Both the position numbers and the translations under genes were made by a program. A stretch of 49,329 nucleotides of DNA from Gemmatimonadaceae bacterium (lineage in GTDB: Bacteria > Gemmatimonadota > Gemmatimonadetes > Gemmatimonadales > Gemmatimonadaceae): contig JAICLZ010000029.1 of assembly GCA_025929535.1 (NCBI GenBank), positions 1 through 49,329 of the forward strand. Reading direction: 5' to 3'. Below the pieces are notes generated by a model. It ran no database searches and was not told the DNA's origin. It saw only the letters and a program-made list of their open reading frames with translations. Shown piece by piece: positions 28,531 to 39,700 of the stretch (position 1 is its first letter; each line of letters begins with the position of its first letter).

Positions 28531-29085
28531 ATGTCCATCAAGTCCGATCGCTGGATCCGCCAGATGGCGCTTGAGCACGGTATGATCGAGCCCTTCGCCG
28601 ACCGCCAGGTTCGTGAAGGCGTCATCTCCTACGGCGTCAGCTCCTACGGCTACGACATGCGGGTGGCGACGGAGTTCAGGATCTTCACCAACGTCCTGAA
28701 CTCCATGGTGGACCCCAAGCACTTCGACCCGAAGTCGTTCGTCGAGTTCGAGGGCGACATCTGCATCGTCCCGCCCAACAGCTTTGCGCTCGGCCGCTCA
28801 GTGGAGTACTTCCGGATTCCGCGCAACGTCATCACGATCACGGTCGGCAAGTCGACCTATGCGCGCTGCGGCATCATCACGAACGTCACCCCCTTCGAAC
28901 CGGAGTGGGAGGGTTTCGTGACGCTCGAGATTTCGAACACGACCCCGCTCCCCGCCAGGATCTACGCCAACGAAGGCATCGCCCAGGCGCTCTTCTTCGA
29001 AGGCGACGAGGCGCCCGAAACATCGTATGCGGATCGGAAGGGCAAGTACCAGGGCCAGCGCGGCGTGACGCTTCCGCGTCTGTAG
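28531..29085 (+). CDS. dcd: dCTP deaminase
   Basis: Deaminates dCTP to dUTP, a step in dTTP synthesis. The 184-aa product has [33 protein letters not shown], the active-site stretch [20 protein letters not shown] with its catalytic glutamate, and the C-terminal [11 protein letters not shown]. This matches the trimeric dCTP deaminase/dUTPase family. It could be monofunctional or bifunctional (releasing dUMP), which cannot be decided by eye. It is a single gene on the plus strand, divergent from nuoA. Confidence 0.96.
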   Translation: MSIKSDRWIRQMALEHGMIEPFADRQVREGVISYGVSSYGYDMRVATEFRIFTNVLNSMVDPKHFDPKSFVEFEGDICIVPPNSFALGRSVEYFRIPRNVITITVGKSTYARCGIITNVTPFEPEWEGFVTLEISNTTPLPARIYANEGIAQALFFEGDEAPETSYADRKGKYQGQRGVTLPRL

Positions 29086-29128
29086 CATCCGCGCCTTCCG
29101 CGCGCGCGCACATCCGCGAATCGGGAAA

Positions 29129-29156
29129 GGTCACATGAGCGAGATTCAATGTGACC
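29129..29156. repeat. 8-bp perfect inverted repeat downstream of dcd
   Basis: GGTCACAT (29129-29136) and ATGTGACC (29149-29156) flank 12 nt. It lies 43 bp after the dcd stop and about 95 bp before the next ATG. It could be a dcd 3' hairpin or an operator for the lipoprotein gene. No T tract follows, so termination is not obvious. Confidence 0.5.
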
Positions 29157-29206
29157 GCGCTAATGAGGACTCGTCTGCCGAGTAGCGTGTTGCATTGCGC
29201 ACTGCG

Positions 29207-29227
29207 CTGCCGGCGGGTGACCGGCAG
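29207..29227 (+). repeat. Stem-loop in the leader of the PPC-type lipoprotein gene
   Basis: CTGCCGG (29207-29213) and CCGGCAG (29221-29227) form a perfect 7-bp stem with a 7-nt loop. It ends 23 bp before the ATG at 29251 and leaves the ribosome-binding site free, so it may stabilise the 5' leader. Confidence 0.4.
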
Positions 29228-29250
29228 CCTCCCCGATTTTGCGAGGAAGC

Positions 29251-30324
29251 ATGAAGAAGCAGATCGTTCTCATGGCGCTGGGCGCCATGGCTCTTGGCTG
29301 TAGCAGCGACTCGACGAGTCCGGTGAACGCGAATCCGGACGCCACCTCGTGCAGCAAGGGATCCATCAGCGCGGGCGACGTCAAGTCCGGCACTCTCAAC
29401 GCTGCGTCCTGCCTGCGCTACGACTTCGCGTACTCGCAGGACAGCACACCCTTCGACAGCTATTCGTTCAAGGCGGAGAAGGGCAAGGGATACATGTTCC
29501 TGCTCGAGAATGCCGATGTGACGACGAACTGGGACGCGCTCCTCGAGCTCGCCACCGTGAACCCGGTCAGCGGCCAGGAACAGCTGCTCGCGATCAGCGA
29601 TGATGAAGGGCCGGGCAACTTCTCGCGCATGTACTTCATCGCACCCGTATCCGGCACGTTCTATCTTCGCGCCGGCGGCTACGACGAAGGCGACACGTCG
29701 GCCTACACACTCACGGCCCGGTCGTGCGACTCGCCGATCGCGCAGGTCGTGGATTCGCTCCAAGCTTCCACGCAGACGCTTGCGGCGACCGACTGCGTGC
29801 TGTCGAAGCCCGAGTTCACGGATGACAGCTCGCACGTGAAGCTCTTCTCCGTGCTGATCGGAGCCAACGAGACCAAGACGGTGACGGTGACGTCGAACGA
29901 CTTCGCGCCCGGATTGCAGATCTATGGGCCGGGGTGGGGCGTTCCGTGCGGCTACGAGTACGAGGGCTGCGGCGGCGGAGCCGCAGGCGTGAGCTCGAGC
30001 AATACGGAATCATTCACGATCACGGCCGGGGGCACCACGAGCTGCAATTCCCTGCAGCCGCCGGAGCACGCCGGCCCGCTGGCCTCGCTTCAGTCGGCGA
30101 CTCTCGGCGGATGTGAGTTCTTCGACTTCCCGGGGCAGTACACGGTTGCCGTGGGGGGCCCAAGCTTTAGCTCCGCGGGCTCGTTCACCTTCGCCGTGAC
30201 GATGGGAGCGCCACCGCCGCCGCCGAGCATCGTTGGAGCGGATGTGCTCTCGAAGATTCCAACGCTGAACTTCCTTCGCAAGAAGCCGATGCGTGCCAGC
30301 GAATATCTGAGTCGCTCGATGTGA
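29251..30324 (+). CDS. Lipoprotein with two PPC-like beta domains
   Basis: A 357-aa predicted lipoprotein of unknown function. MKKQIVLMALGAMALGC forms a signal peptide with a lipobox (Cys17). I chose the ATG at 29251, with GAGGAAG just upstream, over an in-frame start 12 bp earlier. Residues about 33-160 resemble a bacterial pre-peptidase C-terminal (PPC) domain: a phrase like VKSGTLNAASCLRYDFAY, then FDSYSFKAEKGKGYMF, and ending SGTFYLRAGGYDEGDTSAYTL. Residues about 161-325 look like a second, diverged copy with extra cysteines and a Gly-rich loop. The tail ends PTLNFLRKKP and further basic residues. No protease domain is present, so it is probably a surface or periplasmic binding protein. 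Confidence 0.8.
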   Translation: MKKQIVLMALGAMALGCSSDSTSPVNANPDATSCSKGSISAGDVKSGTLNAASCLRYDFAYSQDSTPFDSYSFKAEKGKGYMFLLENADVTTNWDALLELATVNPVSGQEQLLAISDDEGPGNFSRMYFIAPVSGTFYLRAGGYDEGDTSAYTLTARSCDSPIAQVVDSLQASTQTLAATDCVLSKPEFTDDSSHVKLFSVLIGANETKTVTVTSNDFAPGLQIYGPGWGVPCGYEYEGCGGGAAGVSSSNTESFTITAGGTTSCNSLQPPEHAGPLASLQSATLGGCEFFDFPGQYTVAVGGPSFSSAGSFTFAVTMGAPPPPPSIVGADVLSKIPTLNFLRKKPMRASEYLSRSM

Positions 30325-30348
30325 CCCGCGTGGATGACGGCAAACGAA

Positions 30349-30383
30349 ACGGGTGCGGCGATGGATTCGCCGCACCCGTTTTT
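30349..30383. terminator. Bidirectional intrinsic terminator
   Basis: ACGGGTGCGGCG (30349-30360) pairs perfectly with CGCCGCACCCGT (30368-30379) over a 7-nt loop. It is followed by TTTTT and CTTCT on the plus strand and by GTTTCGTTTG on the minus strand. It lies between the convergent lipoprotein gene and sdhB and probably stops both. Confidence 0.92.
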
Positions 30384-30403
30384 CTTCTGCGCCTCGCCAC
30401 CTG

Positions 30404-31173
30404 TCAGCCCGTACCGCCCGCTGCCTTCTCCTCGCGCGACGCAGCCGTCGCCGACATGTAGTCGCGGTTCATGTGGGCGATCGTATCGATGCTGATCTCC
30501 TTGGGGCACGCGATCTGGCACTCGCCGTGAAAGGTGCATCCTCCGAATCCTTCCGCGTCGTGGTGCGCGACCATCGCGATCACGCGCCGGAAGCGCTCGG
30601 GCTGTCCCTGCGGAAGCTCGGCCAGATGCGTGATCTTGGCCGCCGTGAAAAGCGACGCCGAGCCGTTGGGGCACGCCGCGGCGCACGCGCCGCAGCCGAT
30701 GCACGCGGCCGCATCCATCGCCAGATCCGCGGCTACCTTGGGAACGAGAATGTCGTTCGCGTCCCGCGCACCGCCCGTGGCTGCGGTGATGAACCCGCCG
30801 GCTGCGATGATCCGGTCGAGCGCGCTGCGATCGACGCACAGATCCTTCACCACCGGAAATGCGCGCACGCGCCACGGCTCGACCAGGATCGTTGCGCCAT
30901 CCGCGAAGCTCCGCATGTGCAACTGACAGGTTGCGGTTCCCTTATTCGGCCCGTGCGCCATGCCGTCGATCATCATGGCGCAGCTTCCGCAAATGCCCTC
31001 GCGGCAGTCGTGATCGAACGCGATCGGCTCCTCGCCCTTCAGCGTGAGCTGCTCGTTCACGACATCCATCATCTCGAGAAACGACGCCTCGGGGCTGATT
31101 CCGGTCGCCTTGTACTCGACCATCTTTCCGGGCGTTCCCGGCCCCGCCTGCCGCCACACGCGCAACGTGAAGT

Positions 31174-31177
<4 letters not shown>
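30404..31177 (-). CDS. sdhB: Succinate dehydrogenase iron-sulfur subunit
   Basis: Carries electrons from the SdhA flavin to the membrane quinone. The 257-aa product has [2Fe-2S] ligands Cys58, 63, 66 and 84 (CREGICGSC), and cysteines for [4Fe-4S] and [3Fe-4S] clusters at 159, 162, 165, 169 ([12 protein letters not shown]) and 214, 220, 224. The motif pattern fits the SdhB type that pairs with a single cytochrome b subunit. The ATG at 31177 overlaps the sdhA stop (ATGA). A longer upstream frame overlapping sdhA is rejected. Confidence 0.97.
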
Positions 31178-33087
<1,910 letters not shown>

Positions 33088-33089
33088 CG

Positions 33090-33749
33090 TCACGACACCA
33101 GGTGGAAGTACACGGCAACCGGCACGATCGTGAACCCCGCCCAGATGATGAACGCCAGCGTGATGGCGACGGGTCTGCGGAAGGGATTCAGTCGTCCGCG
33201 CTCGACGCCGAGCGATCGCACGGAGCTCCAGAGGCCGTGATACAGATGGTAGGCGAGCGCGATCATCGCGATCACGTACAGCAGTGTCACCCACCAGATG
33301 CGGAAGCTCGCGATGACGTTGTCGTACACGTCACCCTCCGCGAGCGGCGCCGGCTGCAGGGTGCGCGTGGTGAAGTGCAGGATGTGCAGCACGATGAAGA
33401 TCAGCAGCACCACACCGCCTATCCGCATCGTGCGCGAGGCGACTGTCGCCGCCTGCAGCTCGCGCTTGACGTAGGGCACCGGCCTCGCCGCACGATCGAT
33501 GACCGTGAGCTGGTACGCGGACACCACGTGCGCGATCAACGCGATGATGAGGATCGCGCGCAGGAGCCACAGCGCCTCACCCGCCGGTCCGTGCAGGAAG
33601 GCGGAGTACGTGTTCAGGCGGGCGGCACCCTCGAAGACCTGAAGATTCCCCGCCATGTGCAGGATGACGAAGCCGACCATGATCAGCCCCGATACCGCCA
33701 TCACGATCTTCTTGCCGACGGTGCTCGCGAAGAAGGTGGGTGCGCGCAT
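33090..33749 (-). CDS. sdhC: Succinate dehydrogenase cytochrome b558-type subunit
   Basis: Membrane anchor that binds heme and quinone. The 219-aa product has five hydrophobic segments and histidines in the helices at His31 (VILHMAGN), His74 ([10 protein letters not shown]), His122/125 (LHILHFTTR) and His168/171 (YHLYHGLW). This is the pattern of the di-heme single-chain b558 family, so no sdhD is expected. The start [21 protein letters not shown] is chosen because it matches the family. The open frame extends 26 codons upstream into the mdh end. It lies 10 bp from mdh. Confidence 0.94.
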   Translation of the reverse strand: MRAPTFFASTVGKKIVMAVSGLIMVGFVILHMAGNLQVFEGAARLNTYSAFLHGPAGEALWLLRAILIIALIAHVVSAYQLTVIDRAARPVPYVKRELQAATVASRTMRIGGVVLLIFIVLHILHFTTRTLQPAPLAEGDVYDNVIASFRIWWVTLLYVIAMIALAYHLYHGLWSSVRSLGVERGRLNPFRRPVAITLAFIIWAGFTIVPVAVYFHLVS

Positions 33750-33759
33750 TACCGCTGGA

Positions 33760-34689
33760 TCATAGTTGCACCGCCGACATCGGCTCGCGCACCGCGTCGG
33801 CGCTCTTGGCGAGCGCTGCGCGCTCATCGTCCGTGAGGGAGACCTCGAAAATCTTCTCGAGCCCTGCCCTCCCGAGCTTGCACGGCACGCCCAGGAATAC
33901 GCCGGACTGCCCGTACTCGCCCTGGAGCCATGCGGCGCACGGCAGTACGCGCTTCTGGTCGAAGGCGATCGCCTCGCACATTTGCACGACCGCGGCCGAC
34001 GGTGCGTAGTATGCGGAACCGGTCTTCAGATACTTCACGATCTCCGCGCCACCGCTCCGCGTACGGCTGATGATCGCATCGAGCTTCGCCTGATCGAGCA
34101 GCTGCGTGACGGGGATGCCGCTCACCGACGTGTACGAGAGCAGCGGCACCATCGTGTCGCCGTGTCCACCCAGCACCATCGCCTGAATGTCGCGCACGGA
34201 AACGTCCAGCGCTTCCGCGAGGAACGACCGGTAGCGCCCGGTGTCGAGGACGCCGGCCATGCCGAGCACGCGCTCGCGTGGAAAGCCCGTCATCTTCATC
34301 GCGACCCACGACATCACATCGAGTGGATTGGAGACGACGATCACGATCGCGTTGGGCGAGCTGTTCTTCACGTGCTCCGCGACCTGCTTCACGATACCGG
34401 CGTTCGTGTTGAGCAGGTCGTCTCGGGACATCCCGGGCTTGCGTGCGATCCCGGCGGTGATCACCACGATGTCGGAGCCCTCGGAGGGGCCGTACTCGTT
34501 CGTGCCGATGAGGCGAGTGTCGTAGCCCTCGATGGGGGCCGATTCCCAGAGGTCGAGCCCCTTGCCCTGCGGTACGCCTTCGATCACATCCACCAGAACG
34601 ACCTGTCGCGCGAGCTCCTTCTCCGCCAATCGCTGCGCCGTGGTGGCGCCCACGTTCCCCGCCCCGACTACCGTGATCTTGTTCAGCAT
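33760..34689 (-). CDS. mdh: Malate dehydrogenase (LDH-like type)
   Basis: Oxidises malate to oxaloacetate with NAD. The 309-aa product has the NAD fold [15 protein letters not shown] (motif 9-14), [13 protein letters not shown] with Arg83 where malate dehydrogenases differ from lactate dehydrogenases, and the catalytic histidine His176 in LGGHGDTM. It belongs to the LDH-like group common in Chlorobi, Bacilli and related lineages. It heads an mdh-sdhC-sdhA-sdhB run covering consecutive TCA steps. A good AGAGGA ribosome-binding site lies upstream. Confidence 0.97.
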   Translation of the reverse strand: MLNKITVVGAGNVGATTAQRLAEKELARQVVLVDVIEGVPQGKGLDLWESAPIEGYDTRLIGTNEYGPSEGSDIVVITAGIARKPGMSRDDLLNTNAGIVKQVAEHVKNSSPNAIVIVVSNPLDVMSWVAMKMTGFPRERVLGMAGVLDTGRYRSFLAEALDVSVRDIQAMVLGGHGDTMVPLLSYTSVSGIPVTQLLDQAKLDAIISRTRSGGAEIVKYLKTGSAYYAPSAAVVQMCEAIAFDQKRVLPCAAWLQGEYGQSGVFLGVPCKLGRAGLEKIFEVSLTDDERAALAKSADAVREPMSAVQL

Positions 34690-34784
34690 CCGCGTTGTTG
34701 TCCTCTAGGAGTGATCCGACGTCGAAAGATAACGCGCGGAGAGCAGCGGGCGTAATGGCCGTGGTACGGAGCACGCAGCTCGAA

Positions 34785-34813
34785 TTGACGCCCGCGCGAT
34801 CGGATTGCAGATT
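34785..34813 (+). promoter_or_regulatory. Candidate promoter for the plug-like lipoprotein gene
   Basis: TTGACG (34785-34790, five of six consensus bases) and CAGATT (34808-34813, three of six) are 17 bp apart, about 40 bp before the ATG at 34854. The -10 match is weak. Confidence 0.4.
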
Positions 34814-34853
34814 CGGATGTCGGCGCGCGCACGCGCCGCACGTGGAGGCACAC

Positions 34854-35306
34854 ATGGCGCTGATCGCATCGCGTCGTATGCTGGTGCTCATCCCGCTCTG
34901 CATGGCGGCGGCCTGCAAGACGGCGGGAAGCAAGACCGATGCGCCCAGGGGTCAGGCGTACCACGCGCACGTGATCACGGCAGAAGCAATCGAGCGATCC
35001 GGCGCGACCGACGCCTGGGAGGTGCTCAAGCGGCTGAGCACGACCGCACGCACGCAGGAAGCATACGATGGCGAGCCGCAGCGCCTGCACCCCAAGCGAG
35101 GCCACGGAAGCCTCTATCTGCGCGACGATCCGGTAGTCTACATCGACGGCGTACCGCTCACGGACATTCGCGCGCTGCGTCAGTTGGGGGCCTCCGACAT
35201 CGACAAGATCGAGGAGATGGGGTCGATCGAAGCGACCGCCTACTTCGGCACGAACTCCAACACCGGCGTGATACTCATTCACAGCAAGAGCGGATCGGGC
35301 GTGTGA
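34854..35306 (+). CDS. Small lipoprotein resembling an isolated TonB-receptor plug
   Basis: A 150-aa predicted lipoprotein. MALIASRRMLVLIPLCMAAAC gives a signal peptide and lipobox with Cys21. The ATG is chosen for its GGAGG ribosome-binding site and the signal peptide; the frame is open 53 codons further upstream without either. Residues about 38-147 resemble the plug domain of TonB-dependent receptors: VITAEAIERSGATDAWEVLK, DPVVYIDGVPL, SDIDKIE and YFGTNSNTGVILI. The SusC-like protein in this window has matching DPLIIIDGV, EDIETIN and LYGTAAANGVVQI. There is no beta-barrel after it. Function is unknown; it may be a cargo-binding or receptor-accessory lipoprotein. Confidence 0.78.
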   Translation: MALIASRRMLVLIPLCMAAACKTAGSKTDAPRGQAYHAHVITAEAIERSGATDAWEVLKRLSTTARTQEAYDGEPQRLHPKRGHGSLYLRDDPVVYIDGVPLTDIRALRQLGASDIDKIEEMGSIEATAYFGTNSNTGVILIHSKSGSGV

Positions 35307-35321
35307 TCCGTTGCAGGAGAA

Positions 35322-35360
35322 GCAAATGAGGGAGGCGGAATGTCCGCCTCCCTCATTTGC
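35322..35360. terminator. Bidirectional terminator hairpin, 18-bp perfect stem
   Basis: An 18-bp perfect inverted repeat (35322-35339 with 35343-35360) with a 3-nt loop lies between the convergent plug-like lipoprotein and SusD-like genes. Each arm has an outer ATTTGC/GCAAAT end, giving short A and T runs in the stem base, but no long T tract follows. Confidence 0.8.
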
Positions 35361-35382
35361 ACCATGCCTTCCGGGATCCTCG

Positions 35383-36768
35383 TTACGGGTTGCGATCGAG
35401 ACAGGTGTTCGGAGCGGGACCCGGCACGTTTGGATTGTTCAACTCCTCGATGGGAATCGGGAAGTTCGTGTCTGGGCCGTAGACGCCGCCGCGATACCAC
35501 GCGCCTGTGGGGAAGACACTCTCCGGATCGCGCCCATAACCGTCGCTCGCTGTTGGTCGCGCGAGTCTCCGCAGATCGCCGAGACGGTGATCCGTGAGAT
35601 AGAGCCACTGTCCCCGTTCGCTGAAGAGCAGCGTCTGCCGGGCGGTGTCGCTACCCGGATCGGTGAGATGCGGCAGCCCCGCTACTCCGCCCGAGTCCCG
35701 AAGATTGTTGAGCTTCGTCAGGAACAGCGCGTTGTTGTTCGCCTGCAGCGCGGCTTCCGCCTCGATCAGGCGCGCTTCGATACCGCTGGCAAGTACGGTG
35801 GCCGAGTCGGGCGCCGAGTATTTCAGCGTACCCCAGAACTGGACTTGCGTATTGCCGACGAACGTACCCCCAACGTCGCTCGCGGGATTGCGTGGATCGT
35901 CGCGATAGCGCAAGCCATTCACGCCCTCGGTGTCTGATTCGATCCACCGCCCCTCGAGCCACATGAACTCGTACACGCCGTTCCACTGGTGCTGCGAGTT
36001 CCTCGAGTGCTCGATCTTGTACGTCCAGCTCGTCGGAACATCCTGCACGAGCAGCGCTGCGTCGGCCAGATGCGACCGCCCCTCGGATTGCAGCGTGCGC
36101 GCCTTCCCAACCTCCGCCAGGTAGCGTCGGTCAGGATCTGCTCCTGCGAACGTTAGCGCCGCGGTGAACGTGTCGGCGGCCACACCCAAGAGTGCCTGTG
36201 TGGTCAACGGCGTTCCGTTCTCCACGACCGCCGTCGCTGTGTCGACGCTCGAGAGCGGCACGCCGGAGCAGAAGTCCTCTGCCAGAAGAACCATGGCGTA
36301 CGCCTGCAGGCTCTCGACTTCCGATCGTCCGGGGTCGTCGGGTCCGAACGCCGCGTACGCTCCGCTCGCACGCTGTGCAGACACGCGTGCAAGGTGCGCG
36401 TTGAAGAAGATGTCGCGCATCGTCGCGTTGTCGACCTGGGTGTGACGGCGGTCGACCTCGGTGCGCGTGGGAAATGTCTCGCTGTTCTGGAGCTCGTCCG
36501 TCAGCAGACCCGCCATGTTCACGAGTCCTTCGTACTCATTGTTATCCGGGTTGAGTGCGTTGCCGTCGAAAGCGCGACCGAAGTCGCTGATGGCGCTCGC
36601 ACGATAGCCTGGAAGAGACGATGGACCCGAAAGTGAGCCCGGAGGCGTGTTGTCGGGATCCGTGGCCTTCAGGAACTGATCAGTGTTGCATGCGGACACG
36701 AACAGCGCGCCCGCTGCAACCGCCAGCCAGATCCGACGACCGAAGAGCTTGTCGCGATTGATGTGCAT
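35383..36768 (-). CDS. SusD/RagB-family outer membrane lipoprotein
   Basis: Surface substrate-binding lipoprotein partner of the SusC-like receptor encoded just upstream. The 461-aa product starts MHINRDKLFGRRIWLAVAAG and has the lipobox LFVSAC (Cys27). After it come TPR-like helices and C-terminal motifs of the family (LFSERGQWLYLTDHRLGDLR and FPIPIEELNNP). The open frame extends 68 codons upstream into the 3' end of the receptor gene, so the internal ATG with a signal peptide is preferred. The gene starts 31 bp after the receptor stop. The substrate is unknown. Confidence 0.92.
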   Translation of the reverse strand: MHINRDKLFGRRIWLAVAAGALFVSACNTDQFLKATDPDNTPPGSLSGPSSLPGYRASAISDFGRAFDGNALNPDNNEYEGLVNMAGLLTDELQNSETFPTRTEVDRRHTQVDNATMRDIFFNAHLARVSAQRASGAYAAFGPDDPGRSEVESLQAYAMVLLAEDFCSGVPLSSVDTATAVVENGTPLTTQALLGVAADTFTAALTFAGADPDRRYLAEVGKARTLQSEGRSHLADAALLVQDVPTSWTYKIEHSRNSQHQWNGVYEFMWLEGRWIESDTEGVNGLRYRDDPRNPASDVGGTFVGNTQVQFWGTLKYSAPDSATVLASGIEARLIEAEAALQANNNALFLTKLNNLRDSGGVAGLPHLTDPGSDTARQTLLFSERGQWLYLTDHRLGDLRRLARPTASDGYGRDPESVFPTGAWYRGGVYGPDTNFPIPIEELNNPNVPGPAPNTCLDRNP

Positions 36769-36799
36769 TATGGCATCTCGCTCTGTGTATGGTCGTTGG

Positions 36800-39700
36800 C
36801 TACCAGCGAATGTCCATCCGCACCGTGTATGTGCGAACGGGCGGCTGGCTGAGGAATTCATCGGTCGAGAATTGCAGTCCGCCGTTCTCGTTGATCTCTG
36901 GGTCGAGCCCCTTGTACTTGGTCCACGTGCCGAGATTGCGCCCCGCGAACGTGAGGCCGACTCCGCCCACACCCAGACGATGCGCCCACGCGTCGGGAGC
37001 CGAGAACGTCAGGGAAACTTCCCGGATCTTCCAGAAGCTGCCATCCTCGACGTAGCCGGCATCGGTACCCTGCTGCGCGGCAATGGCGGCCGCCTGATCC
37101 GCGAGCGACGATGTTTTCTTTGCCGTCGGATCGATGTTCTGATTGACCGCCTGGCAAATGAGCAGTGCGGAGCAGCGAAAGTCCTCCGTCAGGTTCAGCA
37201 ACTTGTTTCCCGTACGACGGTCGACGAGCGCTGCAACTCGAACGTACTTGAAGAAGGTGATGCCCGATCCAAGCGAGATGTCCCAGCTCGGGAAGGGAGA
37301 GCCAAGATACACGGCGGTGTCGCCGAGAGTGAGCTCGCAGCCGGCGCCAGGGCAGTTCTCCGTGGTGATGGCGCCGTCACCGTTGACATCGGTGAACGTG
37401 TACGGCCTCTGCCAGTAGCCGCCGAGCGGGTAACCATCCTGATGGTGCTGATCGCCGAAGATGATCGGAGGCACACCGAGCTTCAGCACCTTGTTGTCGT
37501 TGTGCGACGCACCGACGGTGAAGTCCCACGCCACCGTCTTGCCCTTGAACGGCGTGCCGTTGAGCGAAAACTCCACGCCCTTGTTCTGCACACTTCCGAT
37601 GTTCTGGAAAAACAGCTCCTGCACGCCATTGGAGAGCGGAAGCTGCCGCTTGATGAGCGCGTCCGTCGTTTTCTTGTTGTACCACGTGAAGTCGAACGCG
37701 AAGATGTCCTTCCACAGATTCGTCTCGAATCCGAGCTCCGTCTCCTTGGTGCGCTCCGGCTTCAGATTCGGATCGCCGAGGTTGCCGGCCGTGAACGTCG
37801 CGACGTCTTCGCCCTGCACGTGAAAGGCGACCGGAGCGAAAAACGCAACCGCGTCGCGAAATCCGGGCTGCTGCCCCGACTCGCCGTACGCCGCGCGAAG
37901 CCGTGTCTGCGAGATGAACTTCTGCTTGGGGAAGAAGTCCTCGCTGCCGATCACCCACGAGACACCTCCGCCCGGATAAACGATGCTCTTGAAGTTCCGG
38001 CCGAAGGCGTTGTTCTTGTCGGCTCGCAGCGTTCCGCTCAGGTAGACCCTGTCGCGCCAGTTGAGCTGCTCCTGGCCGAAGGCGCCGAGTACGATGTCCT
38101 TGTTCGTGGACTCGCCCACGGCAAAGGCTTGCGTTGCGCCGTTCAAGGACCCGGTGCCGGGCGACAACACCTTGCCGAACGCGAACGTTCCGTGCGCGTA
38201 GTTCTGGGTGTACTGCGCACCGACCGTCGACGATCCGGAGAGTCCCGGACGAAGCTTGTAGGAGGCCGTCGCACTCCCGTTCAACGTGTAGATGAAGGTC
38301 TGAAAGGGATTCGAGGTGCGATTGCCGAGCGAATCGTCCGCAAAGCGGCTGGTGATGCCATTGTCGAGGTACGTCGGAATGAGCTCCTGATCGATGCGAT
38401 TGGCGAAGTCCAGACCCGTCACCACGTTCGCGCTCAACCAGGAGAGTGGACGCCACGTGCCGGTTGCGGACCCGGTGTAGCGCTCCGTGTTCTGCTGCGT
38501 GTTGATCGCGAAGATGTTGGCCGGCTGCTGGAACTGGTAGCCGTGAGTCACCGTGTCATTGTACACGAGTCCGAGAATTCCGGACGGAATCACGCCGCGC
38601 ACGTTGTTGTCGTTCTGCGGCAGGCGCAGGCGATTCTGCCCGTACGAGCTGTTCACGGTGAGATCGAACTTCGGACTGAGGTGAGCCGTCGCGTTGGCGC
38701 GCAACGTCGCGTGACGGAGCTTGTTGATCTCGTATACGCCCTGGTCCTTGTCGAACTGGCCGCTGAGATAGTACGTCATCGCCTCGCTGCCACCGCTCAC
38801 CGAAAGACCGTAATTCTGCGTGCTCCCCGTGACGAACGGGCTGTTCGTCTCGAGAGGATTGAAGGTCTGCAGATCAGTGTACCTGCAGAAGCCGGCCGCC
38901 TGGAATTCCGTGGTGCACGGAACGCCTATGGTGCTCTGCGAGAACGCGGTGTCCCCGTCTTCGACGTCCACGACGCCGTAGTTGTTCGGAAACTTGATGT
39001 AGTTCGACACCGTGCCTCCGGCGACGTGCGCGCTCCATTGCGCCTTGCCGTTCGAGCCGCGCTTCGTCGTGATCTGCACGACGCCGTTCGCGGCTGCAGT
39101 GCCGTACAGCGACGATGCCGCCGGACCCTTGATGATGTTGATCGTCTCGATGTCTTCGGGATTGATGTCGTCGAGGCGCGATGGCACCTGACCGCCAACG
39201 GCGATCGTCGACGAGCCCTCGTTTCCGTTCGCCCGCACGCCGTCGATGATGATGAGCGGATCGTTGTCGAGCGAGATGGAGTTCGACCCCCGAATGCGGA
39301 TGCGCGTGCCTGCGCCGAGCGTGCCGCCATCCGACTGCGCGACGACTCCCGGCGTGCGCGATGTGAGCAGCTCGGAGAAGCTGTTCACCGGCGCGAGATT
39401 CACAGAGTCCATCTCGATGGTGCCGATGGAGACCGGCTGCTCGCGCTTCGTTTCCGAGGCACCGGTGGCGCTGATCACCACCTCGTCCAGCTTCGAGGGC
39501 GTTGAGCCCAGCGCAAAGTCCGCGGTGACCGATCCAGTCTCCGGGACCGTCACGGTCTGCGTGCTCGCCTTGTAGCCGATGCGCGTTGCGCGCAGCGTGA
39601 TCGTTCCGGGCGCGACACCGCGCAGCGTGTACACACCCTGATCCGTGGTCAGTGCGCCGCGAGTGGTTCCTACGATCGTGACGCGCGCACTCGGCACGGG

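Noticed and set aside
29129..29156. CRP/FNR-type binding site
   Set aside because: The half-sites are in the everted order (TCACAT then ATGTGA) with 12-nt spacing, not the TGTGA-N6-TCACA arrangement.
36683..39505. A 940-codon open frame on the plus strand
   Set aside because: Antisense shadow of the SusC-like receptor gene, with the same biased composition and no recognisable domain.
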